A stretch of DNA of 64,000 nucleotides from Pelagibius sp037652055 (GCF_037652055.1 NZ_JBBKAH010000002.1:1116001-1180000), one strand, 5' to 3'. Positions 21,401 through 29,808 are shown, counted from the stretch's first letter. Notes: generated from the sequence alone by a model not told the origin. Made by a program: numbers and translations.

Positions 21401-22450
21401 ATGGTCCTGCTCGATTCCCTGATTGCCTTTGCCCTGACGCTCGCTGCCCTGGCGACCCTGGTGACCATCCTCATGGAGATCATCACCCGAGTGGCCGGCA
21501 TGAAGGCCCGTCGTCAGGTCCAGCTGTTCGGCAAGCTGTTCGATGAGGTCCTGGTCACGCACCTGCCGGCGGAAGCTAAGAAATGGGAGGTTGTGAAGAC
21601 CATCCTGCAAAGCCGTCTCTCCGACAAGAAGATGGCCGACAGCGAGGACAAGCAGTCCTACTTCGGCACGGCGGCCGGGGCCATCTACGACGACGTCTCG
21701 CTGGAACATGTGCTGCGCCGCCTGCTGGAGACCAGCGGCGCGGAGACCCTGATCGAGGAGGCCGAGGAAAAACTTAGGGCCCGGCTCGGACTGATCGCGC
21801 GCAAATACGAGGAGTACTGCTCGGCGCTTGGCGCGGACTTCAAGCGCAATGCGCTGAGACGATCAATCTGGATCGGTATCATCCTGGCGTTCCTCATGAA
21901 TGCGGACGGCGTGCGCCTGCTCACCGGCTATCTGCAGGATCCGGATCTGCGCGAGCGGGTTATCGAGAAGCTGGAAGTGCCGGCGCAGCCGGCAGAGGCG
22001 GTGTCCGAAGGTACGGAAGAGGGCGAGGCCGTGCTGCGGCGGACGCAAGATGCCGGGGATCAGCTGGCGCTGATCGACGATCTCGCGCTGCCGATCGGCG
22101 CCGGCTACTTCCCCTACTGTCACATCGGCTGGCTGCGCGACAAGGTCGACTACGCGGCGGACCCGCTGTGCCGGGCCGGTGCCGATACGGTGCCGACCGG
22201 TTCCTGGCTGCTGTGGCTGCTCAAGGTGCTGGGCACCGGGATTCTGATCGGCCTGGGGGCGCCGTTCTGGTACGACGTCGCCAAGCGGCTGTCCGAAGTG
22301 CGCGAGGCCTTCAAGGGCAAGGGCACGGCGGAAGCCGCGCACCGCGGGGCGGATGCTGGGGGCCAAGCCGGTGCGCGCGAGGCCCTGGTCGAGCAGATCG
22401 TCGACGATGTGAAGGAGGCGGTGAAGGCCGGCGTCTGGACGCGCAGCTAG
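21401..22450 (+). CDS. Uncharacterised membrane protein with C-terminal GAPFWYD motif
   Basis: 349 residues, family not recognised. Three clear hydrophobic helices: about 2-28, about 155-174, and about 268-292. Between the first two is a charged helical domain (about 40-150); between the last two is an acidic region (about 180-262) with two cysteines (Cys240, Cys257). The last helix ends GLGAPFWYDVAKRLSEVREAF, resembling a GAPFWFD-type motif I recall from unannotated membrane proteins. The start at 21401 is preceded by GGAGCGG; an ATG at 21383 is possible. Its stop overlaps the stop of the convergent hydrolase by three bases. Confidence 0.75.
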   Translation: MVLLDSLIAFALTLAALATLVTILMEIITRVAGMKARRQVQLFGKLFDEVLVTHLPAEAKKWEVVKTILQSRLSDKKMADSEDKQSYFGTAAGAIYDDVSLEHVLRRLLETSGAETLIEEAEEKLRARLGLIARKYEEYCSALGADFKRNALRRSIWIGIILAFLMNADGVRLLTGYLQDPDLRERVIEKLEVPAQPAEAVSEGTEEGEAVLRRTQDAGDQLALIDDLALPIGAGYFPYCHIGWLRDKVDYAADPLCRAGADTVPTGSWLLWLLKVLGTGILIGLGAPFWYDVAKRLSEVREAFKGKGTAEAAHRGADAGGQAGAREALVEQIVDDVKEAVKAGVWTRS

Positions 22451-23268
22451 CCGCGCGTCGCCGGGGCCGACAGCGCCTCGATCATGCGTTCCAGGCGCGC
22501 GAGATCCTGCGGCTCCGACAGGCGGTGGGCGGCGTTCTTCACCAGGGTCACCTCGACATCGTCGCTTTCCAGGGCCTCCGCGAGACGCAGGCTGGTCTGC
22601 CAAGGCACGTCGGCGTCCTCAAGGCCATGGATCAGGCGCACGGGACAGGTGAGCGGAATAGACTTGCCGAGCAGCAGGTGGTCGCGGCCCTCCTGGATGA
22701 GATGTCGGGTGATGCGGTAGGGCGTCGCGCTGTATTCCGAGGGCCGGTCAACGTAGCCGGCGGTCTCCAGCGCCCCACGCTGTTCCGTGGTGGCGCGACC
22801 CCAAATGAGGTCCTCGGTGAAGTCCGGCGCCGCGGCGATGCCGACCAGGCCGGCAATGCGTTCCGGCCGGGCCAGCGCCACGAGCAGCATGATCCAGCCA
22901 CCCATGGAGGAGCCGATCAGGACCTGCGGCCCCTCGGTCAGCGCATCGAGCACGGCCAGGGCATCGCCCGCCCAGGCGCCGATGGTTCCGTCCTCGAACC
23001 GGCCGGAGGAGGCACCATGGCCGCGGTAGTCGAAGCGCAGGAAAGCGCGGCCGCGGCGGCGGGCGTAGGCTTCCAGGGCCAGGGCCTTGCCGCCGCCCAT
23101 GTCCGACATAAAGCCGCCGAGAAACATCAGCCCCGGCTCGGCGCCTGCCGCGGTGGCCCGTTCCGGGCTGGCTTTTCGCGCCGCCGTCTTGTAATAGGCC
23201 AGGACAGTGCCGTCCTCGCGGGCTAATTTTTGCGGCTGCGGGTCGACCGGCGAATCGGAATGCGGCAT
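22447..23268 (-). CDS. Alpha/beta hydrolase
   Basis: 273 residues with the alpha/beta-hydrolase triad: nucleophile Ser in GSSMGGW, acid Asp in HGLEDADVPW, and His in NAAHRLS. The oxyanion region is LMFLGGFMSDMGGGKA and the next strand has FDYRGHGASSG. The pattern resembles the ABHD10-like thioesterase/esterase group, but the substrate cannot be read from sequence. No signal peptide. ATG at 23268 (MPHSDSPVDPQPQKL) gives a normal length; the frame stays open far upstream, but that part is antisense to a glycosyltransferase. Confidence 0.85.
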   Translation of the reverse strand: MPHSDSPVDPQPQKLAREDGTVLAYYKTAARKASPERATAAGAEPGLMFLGGFMSDMGGGKALALEAYARRRGRAFLRFDYRGHGASSGRFEDGTIGAWAGDALAVLDALTEGPQVLIGSSMGGWIMLLVALARPERIAGLVGIAAAPDFTEDLIWGRATTEQRGALETAGYVDRPSEYSATPYRITRHLIQEGRDHLLLGKSIPLTCPVRLIHGLEDADVPWQTSLRLAEALESDDVEVTLVKNAAHRLSEPQDLARLERMIEALSAPATRG

Positions 23269-23343
23269 GCTAACCCTCGGTAAACGGATTCTGTGGCAAC
23301 GGTTGCCGGCGCGGGACGACCTCCCGCAGCGGGAAAAGCGGGC

Positions 23344-24558
23344 ATGAGCGTTCCTGAGCTTAACATCGGCGTGACTCGCGTCCAGAAGGCTGCGGCCGGC
23401 GAAGGCCCGGTGGTGCTGCAGATCGTCCCCAGCCTGGTCACCGGCGGGGCCGAGCGCGGCACCATCGAAATCGCCGCGGCTCTGGTCGCCGAGGGCGGCA
23501 CCGCCATCGTTGCCTCCGAGGGCGGGCCGATGGAAAATGACCTGCGCCGTGCCGGGGCGCTGCACCTGAAGCTGCCGGCGGCGTCGAAGAATCCCATCGT
23601 GATGTACCGCAATGTCGCGCGCATCGCCCAGATCATCGAGAGCTACAGCGTCGGCATCGTGCATGTGCGCTCGCGTGCGCCCGCATGGTCGGCCAAGGCC
23701 GCCTGTGAACGCACGGGCGCGCATTTCATCACCACCTTCCACGCGCCCTACAATTTCTCCAATGCGTTGAAGAAGCGGTACAACCAGATCATGGCCGAGG
23801 GCGAGCGGGTCATCGCGATCTCGGAGTTCATCGCCCAGCACGTGCGCGAGAACTACAACGTCGATCCTGCCCGTCTGCGCGTCATCCGCCGCGGCATCGA
23901 CATCGCACGCTTCGACCCGGACCGTGTCTCGGCCGAGCGCATGATCCAGCTGTCGACCCGCTGGCGCCTGCCTGACGGTGTGCCGCTGATCCTCATGCCC
24001 GGCCGGCTGACCCGCTGGAAAGGCCAGACGGTGCTGCTCGATGCGCTGGCCCAGCTGAAGGACCTCGATTACCGCTGCGTCATGGTGGGCTCCGATCAGG
24101 GCCGCACCGCCTACCGGCGCGAGCTGGAGGCCCTGGTCGCCAGTCACGGCCTGGAAACCCGCGTCTCGATCATGGACGAGTGCAACGACATGCCGGCCGC
24201 CTATATGCTGTCCGACGTGGTGGTTTCCCCCTCCACGGACCCGGAGGGCTTCGGGCGCACCGTCGGCGAGGCTCAGGCCATGGGCCGCCCGGTGGTGGCC
24301 AGCGACCACGGCGGTGCGCGCGAACAGATCATCGACCGGCGCACCGGCTTCCTGTTCCCCAACCGCGACGCAGCGGCCCTGGCCGCCGGGCTGCGCAGGG
24401 CTCTTGCGCTCGCCCCCGACGCCCGCGCCCGCCTGCACGACGATGCCGTCCACAGGGTTCGCGCGGAATTCTCCAAGGACCAGATGTGCGCCCGCACCCT
24501 GGGCGTCTACCGCGAGGTGCTGCGCGCCGGCGCGCGCAGCCAGTTCAGCCGAACTTGA
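23344..24558 (+). CDS. Glycosyltransferase family 4 (GT-B fold)
   Basis: 404 residues. The N-terminal acceptor domain contains VLQIVPSLVTGGAERGTIEIA, the usual GT4 glycine-rich loop. The C-terminal donor domain contains ILMPGRLTRWKGQTVLLDAL and the EGFGRTVGEAQAMGRPVVAS segment with the conserved pair of glutamates that bind the nucleotide sugar. It probably adds a sugar to an envelope polysaccharide or lipopolysaccharide core; the donor is unknown. ATG at 23344 follows GGGAAAAGCGGGC. No other glycan genes are adjacent. It is divergent from the hydrolase and is followed by thrS in the same direction. Confidence 0.9.
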   Translation: MSVPELNIGVTRVQKAAAGEGPVVLQIVPSLVTGGAERGTIEIAAALVAEGGTAIVASEGGPMENDLRRAGALHLKLPAASKNPIVMYRNVARIAQIIESYSVGIVHVRSRAPAWSAKAACERTGAHFITTFHAPYNFSNALKKRYNQIMAEGERVIAISEFIAQHVRENYNVDPARLRVIRRGIDIARFDPDRVSAERMIQLSTRWRLPDGVPLILMPGRLTRWKGQTVLLDALAQLKDLDYRCVMVGSDQGRTAYRRELEALVASHGLETRVSIMDECNDMPAAYMLSDVVVSPSTDPEGFGRTVGEAQAMGRPVVASDHGGAREQIIDRRTGFLFPNRDAAALAAGLRRALALAPDARARLHDDAVHRVRAEFSKDQMCARTLGVYREVLRAGARSQFSRT

Positions 24559-24661
24559 TGCGCCTCGGGCCCGGCAAGTCTGCCGGGGCCCCGGGGCGGC
24601 ACGGCGAGGTTGCCGCAGGGCGAAGGCCCGGCGCGTGGCCCGACGCCTGCGGGGGCTTGCC

Positions 24662-24689
24662 TTGACAGGCCTTGTAATCCTTCTAAAGT
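24662..24689 (+). promoter_or_regulatory. Sigma-70-type promoter for thrS
   Basis: A perfect TTGACA (24662-24667), 16 bases, then TAAAGT (24684-24689), about 45 bases before the thrS start. The short leader leaves little room for an attenuator. Confidence 0.65.
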
Positions 24690-24731
24690 TCCCGCCGCTT
24701 CAAAAAAGGACCCGGATTTCCGGGATTTGTC

Positions 24732-26669
24732 ATGGCAGTCACGACGGAAAGTAACCTCTCGATCACGCTCCCCGACGGCTCGGTCCGTGCCTTCGACGGG
24801 CCGGTGACCGGCGCCGAGCTTGCCGCCTCCATCGGCCCCGGCCTCGCCAAGGCGGCGCTGGCCGTCAAGGTAGATGGCGCTCTGCGCGACCTGAAGCGCC
24901 CCATCGAACAGGATGCCACCGTCGAGATCGTGACCGCCGGCCACGCGGACTCCCTGGAATTGCTGCGCCACGACTGCGCCCACGTCATGGCCGAGGCGGT
25001 GCAGGAGCTCTATCCCGGCACCCAGGTGACCTTCGGCCCGGCCATCGAGAACGGGTTCTACTACGACTTCGCCCGCTCGGAGCCTTTCACGCCGGACGAC
25101 CTGGCGGTTATCGAAGAGCGCATGCACGAGATTGTCGACCGCAATGAGGAGATCGAGCGCGAGGTTTGGGAGCGCGACGCGGCGATCCGGCATTTCCAGT
25201 CGATCGGCGAGAAGTACAAGGCCGAGCACATCGAAACCCTGCCGGCGGATGCCGACATCTCGATCTACCGCCAGGGCAACTGGCTCGACCTCTGCATCGG
25301 CCCGCATCTGCCCTCGACGGGAAAGATGGGCCATGCCTTCAAGCTGATGAAGATCTCCGGCGCCTACTGGCGCGGCGACGCGCGCAACGAGCAACTGCAG
25401 CGTATCTACGGCACCTGCTGGGAGACGGAAAAGCAGCTGAAGGCCTATCTCACCATGCTGGAAGAGGCGGAAAAGCGCGACCACCGCCGCCTCGGCCGCG
25501 AAATGGACCTCTTCCATATGCAGGAGGAGGCCGCGGGCTCGGTGTTCTGGCACCCCAAGGGCTGGACGCTCTACCGTGCGGTGGAGGCCTACATGCGCCG
25601 CCGCCTGGAAGCCGCCGGCTACGTCGAGGTGAAGACGCCGCAGCTCATCGACCGCTCGCTTTGGGAAGCCTCGGGCCACTGGGAGAAGTTTCACGAGCAC
25701 ATGTTCATCGCTGAATCCGAGGAGCGCATCCTCGCGGTGAAGCCGATGAACTGCCCCGGCCACGTACAGATCTTCAAGCAGGGCATCACCAGCTACCGCG
25801 ACCTGCCGCTGCGCATGGCCGAGTTTGGCTCCTGCCACCGCAACGAGCCGTCGGGGGCGCTGCACGGCATGATGCGCGTGCGCGCCTTCACCCAGGACGA
25901 CGCCCACATCTTCTGCACGCCGGACCAGATCAACAGCGAGACGGTGATCTTCTGCGACCTGCTGCGCCAGATCTACCGCGATTTCGGCTTCGAGGAACTG
26001 GTGGTGAAGTTCTCCGACCGTCCGGCCGTGCGCGCCGGCGACGACGCCACCTGGGACAAGGCCGAGGGGGCGCTGAAGGATGCGGTGGAGCAGGCCGGGC
26101 TCGATTATACCCTGAACCCCGGCGAGGGCGCCTTCTACGGGCCGAAGCTGGAGTTCGTGCTGCGTGACGCCATCGGCCGCGACTGGCAGTGCGGCACCTT
26201 CCAGGTCGACTTTGTGCTGCCCGAACGCCTCGGCGCCAATTATATCGGCGAGGACGGCGAAAAGCATCGCCCGGTGATGCTGCACCGGGCGATCCTTGGC
26301 TCCTTCGAGCGCTTCCTGGCGATCCTCATCGAGCAGTATGCCGGCAAGTTCCCGCTCTGGTTGGCGCCGCTGCAGGTGGTGGTGGCGACCATCACCTCCG
26401 ACGCCAATGCCTATGCGGAGGAGGTTGCCGTGGCGCTGCGGGCTGCCGGGCTGCGCGTCGAAACGGATCTGCGCAATGAAAAAATCAACTACAAGGTGCG
26501 TGAGCACTCCCTCGCCAAGGTGCCGGTCCTGGCTGTTGTCGGCCGCCGCGAGGCCGAGGAAGGCAAGCTCGCCCTGCGCCGGCTGGGCAGCAAGGATCAA
26601 GAGGTCCTTGCGCTGGGCGACGCAGTAGATAGGATCAGGGCGGAAGCGGCGGCCCCGGGCGCAGCATAG
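24732..26669 (+). CDS. thrS: Threonyl-tRNA synthetase
   Basis: 645 residues, full length. An N-terminal TGS domain (about 5-70) precedes the editing domain, with His80 and His84 in LRHDCAHVMAEA for clearing Ser-tRNA-Thr. The class II catalytic core has the zinc-site Cys in MNCPGHVQIF, motif 2 around FGSCHRNEPSGALHG, and a C-terminal anticodon-binding domain (about 540-640). It charges tRNA-Thr in the cytoplasm. It precedes infC, the order also seen in E. coli, but here a separate 205-bp gap lies between them. Confidence 0.98.
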   Translation: MAVTTESNLSITLPDGSVRAFDGPVTGAELAASIGPGLAKAALAVKVDGALRDLKRPIEQDATVEIVTAGHADSLELLRHDCAHVMAEAVQELYPGTQVTFGPAIENGFYYDFARSEPFTPDDLAVIEERMHEIVDRNEEIEREVWERDAAIRHFQSIGEKYKAEHIETLPADADISIYRQGNWLDLCIGPHLPSTGKMGHAFKLMKISGAYWRGDARNEQLQRIYGTCWETEKQLKAYLTMLEEAEKRDHRRLGREMDLFHMQEEAAGSVFWHPKGWTLYRAVEAYMRRRLEAAGYVEVKTPQLIDRSLWEASGHWEKFHEHMFIAESEERILAVKPMNCPGHVQIFKQGITSYRDLPLRMAEFGSCHRNEPSGALHGMMRVRAFTQDDAHIFCTPDQINSETVIFCDLLRQIYRDFGFEELVVKFSDRPAVRAGDDATWDKAEGALKDAVEQAGLDYTLNPGEGAFYGPKLEFVLRDAIGRDWQCGTFQVDFVLPERLGANYIGEDGEKHRPVMLHRAILGSFERFLAILIEQYAGKFPLWLAPLQVVVATITSDANAYAEEVAVALRAAGLRVETDLRNEKINYKVREHSLAKVPVLAVVGRREAEEGKLALRRLGSKDQEVLALGDAVDRIRAEAAAPGAA

Positions 26670-26874
26670 CGCAGGGCTTCCCGCCAACTGGTCCCCGGTG
26701 CTCTGTCCCCGCGGGACCGTCGTCATGGATGCAATGAGTTTTAGGGGGCAGGGAACCGAGGGCGTCAGACCCGCGGGATCTGCCGAGAGAAGGGGAGGTC
26801 GCCGCCAGCAGTGGCGCGACCAAGCAAAAAGACCTGAAAAGGGAACCCTTGAACGGGAATAAGGAGCTTAAGCG
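26670..26874 (+). other. infC leader region
   Basis: 205 bases without a gene. It contains short dyads, GTCCC-CGC-GGGAC (26707-26719) and CAGAC-CCGCGGG-ATCTG (about 26768-26784), and ends with AAGGAG (26861-26866) eight bases before the AUA start of infC. No clear sigma-70 promoter was seen, so infC may be read from thrS or from a weak promoter here. Confidence 0.4.
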
Positions 26875-27411
26875 ATAGCACGCCCACCGTCTGATGCCAC
26901 GCCGTCCCGCGACGGACCGCGTGTCAACGAAATGATCACGTCGCCCCAGGTACGCCTCGTTGACGAGAATGGAGAGCAGGTCGGAGTCGTGTCGACGGCC
27001 GATGCCCTGCGCCGGGCCACGGATGCCGGCCTTGACCTGATGGAGGTGTCACCCAACGCTGACCCGCCCGTCTGCAAGATCCTCGACTATGGCCGCTTCC
27101 GCTACGAGGCCCAGAAGAAGAAGAACGAGGCCCGCAAAAAGCAGAAGGTCATCGAGGTCAAGGAAATCAAGATGCGGCCCAACATCGACACCCACGACTA
27201 CGAGGTGAAGATGCGGGCCATCCACCGCTTCATCGAGGAAGGCGACAAGGTCAAGGTGACCATGCGCTTCCGCGGCCGCGAGATGGTGCACCAGGAACTC
27301 GGCAAGCAGGTGCTGGACCGTGTGCGCGATGAGATGGAGGAAAAGGCCAAGGTCGAGCAGTTCCCGAAGCTGGAAGGCCGGCAGATGACCATGGTCATGG
27401 CGCCCCGTTAA
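26875..27411 (+). CDS. infC: Translation initiation factor IF-3 with an AUA start codon
   Basis: 178 residues. IF-3 binds the 30S subunit, prevents premature 50S joining and rejects wrong start codons. The frame begins at ATA (26875): an in-frame TAA lies two codons upstream (26869-26871), AAGGAG ends eight bases before it, and the 19 residues from there to the ATG at 26932 (IARPPSDATPSRDGPRVNE) are the conserved IF-3 N-terminus. The ATG at 26932 would delete it. A non-AUG start matches E. coli infC (AUU), where it gives autoregulation. The N-domain is about 1-80, then a Lys-rich linker (KKKNEARKKQK), then the C-domain to 178. Confidence 0.93.
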   Translation: MARPPSDATPSRDGPRVNEMITSPQVRLVDENGEQVGVVSTADALRRATDAGLDLMEVSPNADPPVCKILDYGRFRYEAQKKKNEARKKQKVIEVKEIKMRPNIDTHDYEVKMRAIHRFIEEGDKVKVTMRFRGREMVHQELGKQVLDRVRDEMEEKAKVEQFPKLEGRQMTMVMAPR

Positions 27412-27445
27412 CGGGTCTCGGCCTTCCGGCCCCTCTCACGGCAAG

Positions 27446-27480
27446 GGCCGCCTGCGAGATGCAGGCGGCCTTCGGTCTTT
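27446..27480 (+). terminator. Rho-independent terminator after infC
   Basis: GGCCGCCTGC (27446-27455) and GCAGGCGGCC (27461-27470) form a perfect 10-bp stem with a five-base loop, followed by TTCGGTCTTT. It lies 35 bases after the infC stop, before the convergent SDR gene. Confidence 0.75.
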
Positions 27481-27509
27481 CCGTGGGCAGGGGCGCGCGG
27501 GATGGCGCC

Positions 27510-28235
27510 TCAGGCGCCGAAACCTCCATCGATGGTGTGCTGAGCGCCGGTGACGAATCCGGCTTCCGGCCCGGTCAGATAGGCGACCAGCCCGGCAATC
27601 TCCGCCGGTTTCGCATGGCGCTTGATCGCCATGACGGGGTGCACCAGGTCCCTCAGCGGTCCGTCCGCCGGGTTCATGTCGGTGTCGACGGGGCCCGGCT
27701 GAACGTTGTTCACGGTGATGCCGCGGTGTCCCAGGTCGCGGGCGAGGCCGCGCACCAGCCCCTGGATCGCCGACTTGCTGAGCGAATAGGCGGTCATTCC
27801 GGCAAAGGGAACCCGGTCGCCGTTCACCGAGCCGATGACGATAATGCGCCCGCCGTCCGGCATCTTGCGGGCCGCCTCGACGGCGGCATGATAGGGGCCG
27901 CGCACGTTGATATCGATCAGGCGGTCAACGTCGGCCGGGGCGATTTCCAAGGGGTCGCCCATCACTGCCACGCCGGCGTTGATCACCAGGATGTCGAGCG
28001 GTCCCTGCCCGGCGATGACCTGGGCCACGGCTTCACGGTCTGCGCTGTCGGCCTGGACTGCGGCGGCGCCGCTGCGGGCCGCCAGAGCCTCGGCGGCATC
28101 TTTCGATCCGCTGTAGGTGAAGGCGGTGGTGGCGCCGTCGGCGGCCAGGCGCTCGACGACAGCCGCACCGATCCCGCGGCTGCCGCCCAGAACCAGGGCC
28201 TTTTTTCCCTTCAGAAATGCGCTAGTAGTGGTCAC
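27510..28235 (-). CDS. SDR-family oxidoreductase, FabG-like
   Basis: 241 residues. A classical short-chain dehydrogenase: NAD(P) motif GGSRGIGAAVVERLA, NAG in LVINAGVAV, catalytic Ser in IGSVNG, and YSLSK with Tyr and Lys. The C-terminus AQHTIDGGFGA is standard. It starts at GTG 28235 with AAGGAG seven bases upstream. Divergent from a TetR regulator, with three copies of a TAGTG-N2-CACTA-like dyad across the shared region, one covering this start codon. It is thus probably repressed by that regulator and induced by a carbonyl substrate or product. Confidence 0.9.
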   Translation of the reverse strand: MTTTSAFLKGKKALVLGGSRGIGAAVVERLAADGATTAFTYSGSKDAAEALAARSGAAAVQADSADREAVAQVIAGQGPLDILVINAGVAVMGDPLEIAPADVDRLIDINVRGPYHAAVEAARKMPDGGRIIVIGSVNGDRVPFAGMTAYSLSKSAIQGLVRGLARDLGHRGITVNNVQPGPVDTDMNPADGPLRDLVHPVMAIKRHAKPAEIAGLVAYLTGPEAGFVTGAQHTIDGGFGA

Positions 28236-28319
28236 CAGAGTTCTCCTTGAGAAAATTTTTAGTGGTCACTACATATGTCTTGCCACCGCTCCACCAAGTG
28301 AAAAATATAGTGACCGCTA
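28226..28319. promoter_or_regulatory. Three operator-like dyads between SDR and TetR genes
   Basis: TAGTG-GT-CACCA (28226-28237, over the SDR start), TAGTG-GT-CACTA (28260-28271, perfect 5-bp half-sites) and TAGTG-AC-CGCTA (28308-28319, at the start of the TetR gene) share one pattern with start-to-start spacings of 34 and 48 bases. The central copy lies between TTGAGA (28247) and TACATA (28270), a possible TetR promoter. On the minus strand it is near TTGGTG and TATGTA, possible SDR promoter hexamers. This is the expected layout for TetR autorepression and control of the neighbour. Confidence 0.65.
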
Positions 28320-28936
28320 AAAAAACATCTCCGACTCTTGCGCAGGACCGAAAATCGGGCCGTGGCCGGCCGCGCGCCTTCGATGCCGATGCCGCCGTCG
28401 ACACCGCCATGACGCTGTTCCACCGGCGCGGCTATGATGCTGTCGGTGTGGCCGAATTGGCCGAGGCGATCGGCGTAAATCCGCCCAGCCTCTACGCGGC
28501 CTTCGGCAGCAAGAAGGGTCTCTTCGAGCGCGCCCTGGAGCGCTACCAGGAGAGCGGCGGCGGCTTTGTGGCGCGGACCCTGGCCGAAGAAGGCAATCTT
28601 GCCGAGCTGATCGGACGGGTGTTCCTGCGCGCTGCCGAAACCTACAGCGCCGCGGACAGTCTGCCCGGCTGCCTGGTGCTGGACAGTACCCGCAACTGCA
28701 GCGATCCGGAGATCCGCGCGGTGACCGACGCCCTGCGGGCCGAGGGCCGCGAGCACATCCGCCGGCGCATCGCCCGAGAGTTCCCGCGCGCCGCCGAGGT
28801 GCTGACCGACTATGTATTGGTCACTCTCTCCGGCCTCTCCGCCGCCGCGCGCGACGGCATGGATCCGGCCGCCCTGCGGCGCTCGGCGCAGATCGCTGCC
28901 GACGGCTTTGCCGCCCAACTGGGCGGAAAGGGTTAA
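28298..28936 (+). CDS. TetR/AcrR family transcriptional regulator
   Basis: About 212 residues from GTG 28298. The N-terminal HTH (GRGRPRAFDADAAVDTAMTLFHRRGYDAVGVAELAEAIGVNPPSLYAAFGSKKGLFERAL) is a textbook TetR domain, and the C-terminal ligand domain has the TetR_C-like LPGCLVLDSTRNCSDPEI. Start choice is uncertain: GTG at 28298 or 28310, or TTG at 28247. None has a clear Shine-Dalgarno, and conserved sequence begins only near base 28350. It probably represses itself and the divergent SDR gene through the three dyads at 28226-28319. Confidence 0.87.
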   Translation: MKNIVTAKKTSPTLAQDRKSGRGRPRAFDADAAVDTAMTLFHRRGYDAVGVAELAEAIGVNPPSLYAAFGSKKGLFERALERYQESGGGFVARTLAEEGNLAELIGRVFLRAAETYSAADSLPGCLVLDSTRNCSDPEIRAVTDALRAEGREHIRRRIAREFPRAAEVLTDYVLVTLSGLSAAARDGMDPAALRRSAQIAADGFAAQLGGKG

Positions 28937-29011
28937 CGCGGCAGTTCGGTCGGGTCGGATTTCGGCGGATTTCCGCGCCTTTCTTGGCCGATCCGGCCGC
29001 TGCGGGCACGC

Positions 29012-29040
29012 TTGCAATCGCCCTGCGGGGCGGCTATAAC
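29012..29040 (+). promoter_or_regulatory. Sigma-70-type promoter for rpmI-rplT
   Basis: TTGCAA (29012-29017), 17 bases, TATAAC (29035-29040), about 85 bases before rpmI. Near-consensus in both hexamers and spacing. Confidence 0.7.
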
Positions 29041-29123
29041 CCCGCGTTCCTACCCGAGCGGTCCGGCTAAAAGGGCATGCCCAGCCGCTCTTACTGTCTC
29101 GTTTCGTTCAGAAAGGATGCAAA

Positions 29124-29327
29124 ATGCCCAAGCTGAAGAACAAGTCCGGGGCGAAAAAGCGCTTCCGGCTCACCGGCTCCGGCAAGGTGAAATACAAGCC
29201 GGCCGGCAAGCGCCACATGATGCGCCGCCGTCCGCAGAAGATGATCCGCAGCACGCGCGCCATGGGCATCCTCAGCGATGCCGATGCGAAGATCGTCAAG
29301 CGCAACTTCCTGATCTACGCGAAGTGA
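29124..29327 (+). CDS. rpmI: 50S ribosomal protein L35
   Basis: 67 residues, very basic, with the full L35 pattern from MPKLKNKSGAKKRFRLTGSG to KRNFLIYAK. It is part of the large ribosomal subunit. ATG at 29124 follows AGAAAGGATGCAAA. rplT follows after 13 bases. Unlike E. coli, infC is not directly upstream: an SDR/TetR pair lies between, and rpmI-rplT has its own promoter at 29012-29040. Confidence 0.97.
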   Translation: MPKLKNKSGAKKRFRLTGSGKVKYKPAGKRHMMRRRPQKMIRSTRAMGILSDADAKIVKRNFLIYAK

Positions 29328-29340
29328 GGGAGGCAGCGAC

Positions 29341-29697
29341 ATGGCAAGAGTAAAGCGCGGCATCACCACCCACGCCCGTCACAAGAAAATCCTGAAGCGT
29401 GCCAAGGGCTACCGCGACCGCGGGAAGAACGTCTTCACGGTCGCCGTCGAGCGCGTCGAAAAGGGCCTGCAGTACGCCTACCGCGACCGCCGCACCAAGA
29501 AGCGCAACTTCCGCGCCCTGTGGATCCAGCGCATCAACGCCGGCGCCCGCGAGCACGGCCTCACCTACTCGCAGTTTATGAACGGCATCAAGCGGGCTGG
29601 TATCGAGCTCGACCGCAAGGTGCTGTCTGACCTGGCGGTGCGTGAGCCCGATGCCTTCAAGTCCCTGGTGGAGCAGGCCAAGGCCGCCCAGGCGTAA
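29341..29697 (+). CDS. rplT: 50S ribosomal protein L20
   Basis: 118 residues, the standard L20 length, beginning MARVKRGITTHARHKKILK and containing RDRRTKKRNFRALWIQRINA. It binds 23S rRNA early in 50S assembly; in E. coli it also represses its own operon by binding the rpmI leader. Ribosome binding site GGGAGG at 29328-29333. Followed by pheS after 141 bases. Confidence 0.97.
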   Translation: MARVKRGITTHARHKKILKRAKGYRDRGKNVFTVAVERVEKGLQYAYRDRRTKKRNFRALWIQRINAGAREHGLTYSQFMNGIKRAGIELDRKVLSDLAVREPDAFKSLVEQAKAAQA

Positions 29698-29729
29698 GCT
29701 GTTTGGGCCCTGAGGCTTTTCCGGTTAAG

Positions 29730-29808
29730 GCCGGGGCCGTGACCCCGGCTGACCAGTGACCGATCCCGTCAGCGAAAGGCGCGTTTCCCTCCCTGGGGGG
29801 AGCGCGCC
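29730..29808 (+). promoter_or_regulatory. Two hairpins in the rplT-pheS gap
   Basis: GCCGGGG / CCCCGGC (29730-29736 and 29743-29749) and GGCGCG / CGCGCC (29778-29783 and 29803-29808), the second with additional pyrimidine-purine pairing inside. Neither is followed by a T-tract. They could modulate read-through into pheST, but I found no Phe-rich leader peptide, so an E. coli-style attenuator is not supported. Confidence 0.35.

Noticed and set aside
24507..26726. 739-codon minus-strand frame over thrS
   Set aside because: Antisense to intact thrS; no domain content.
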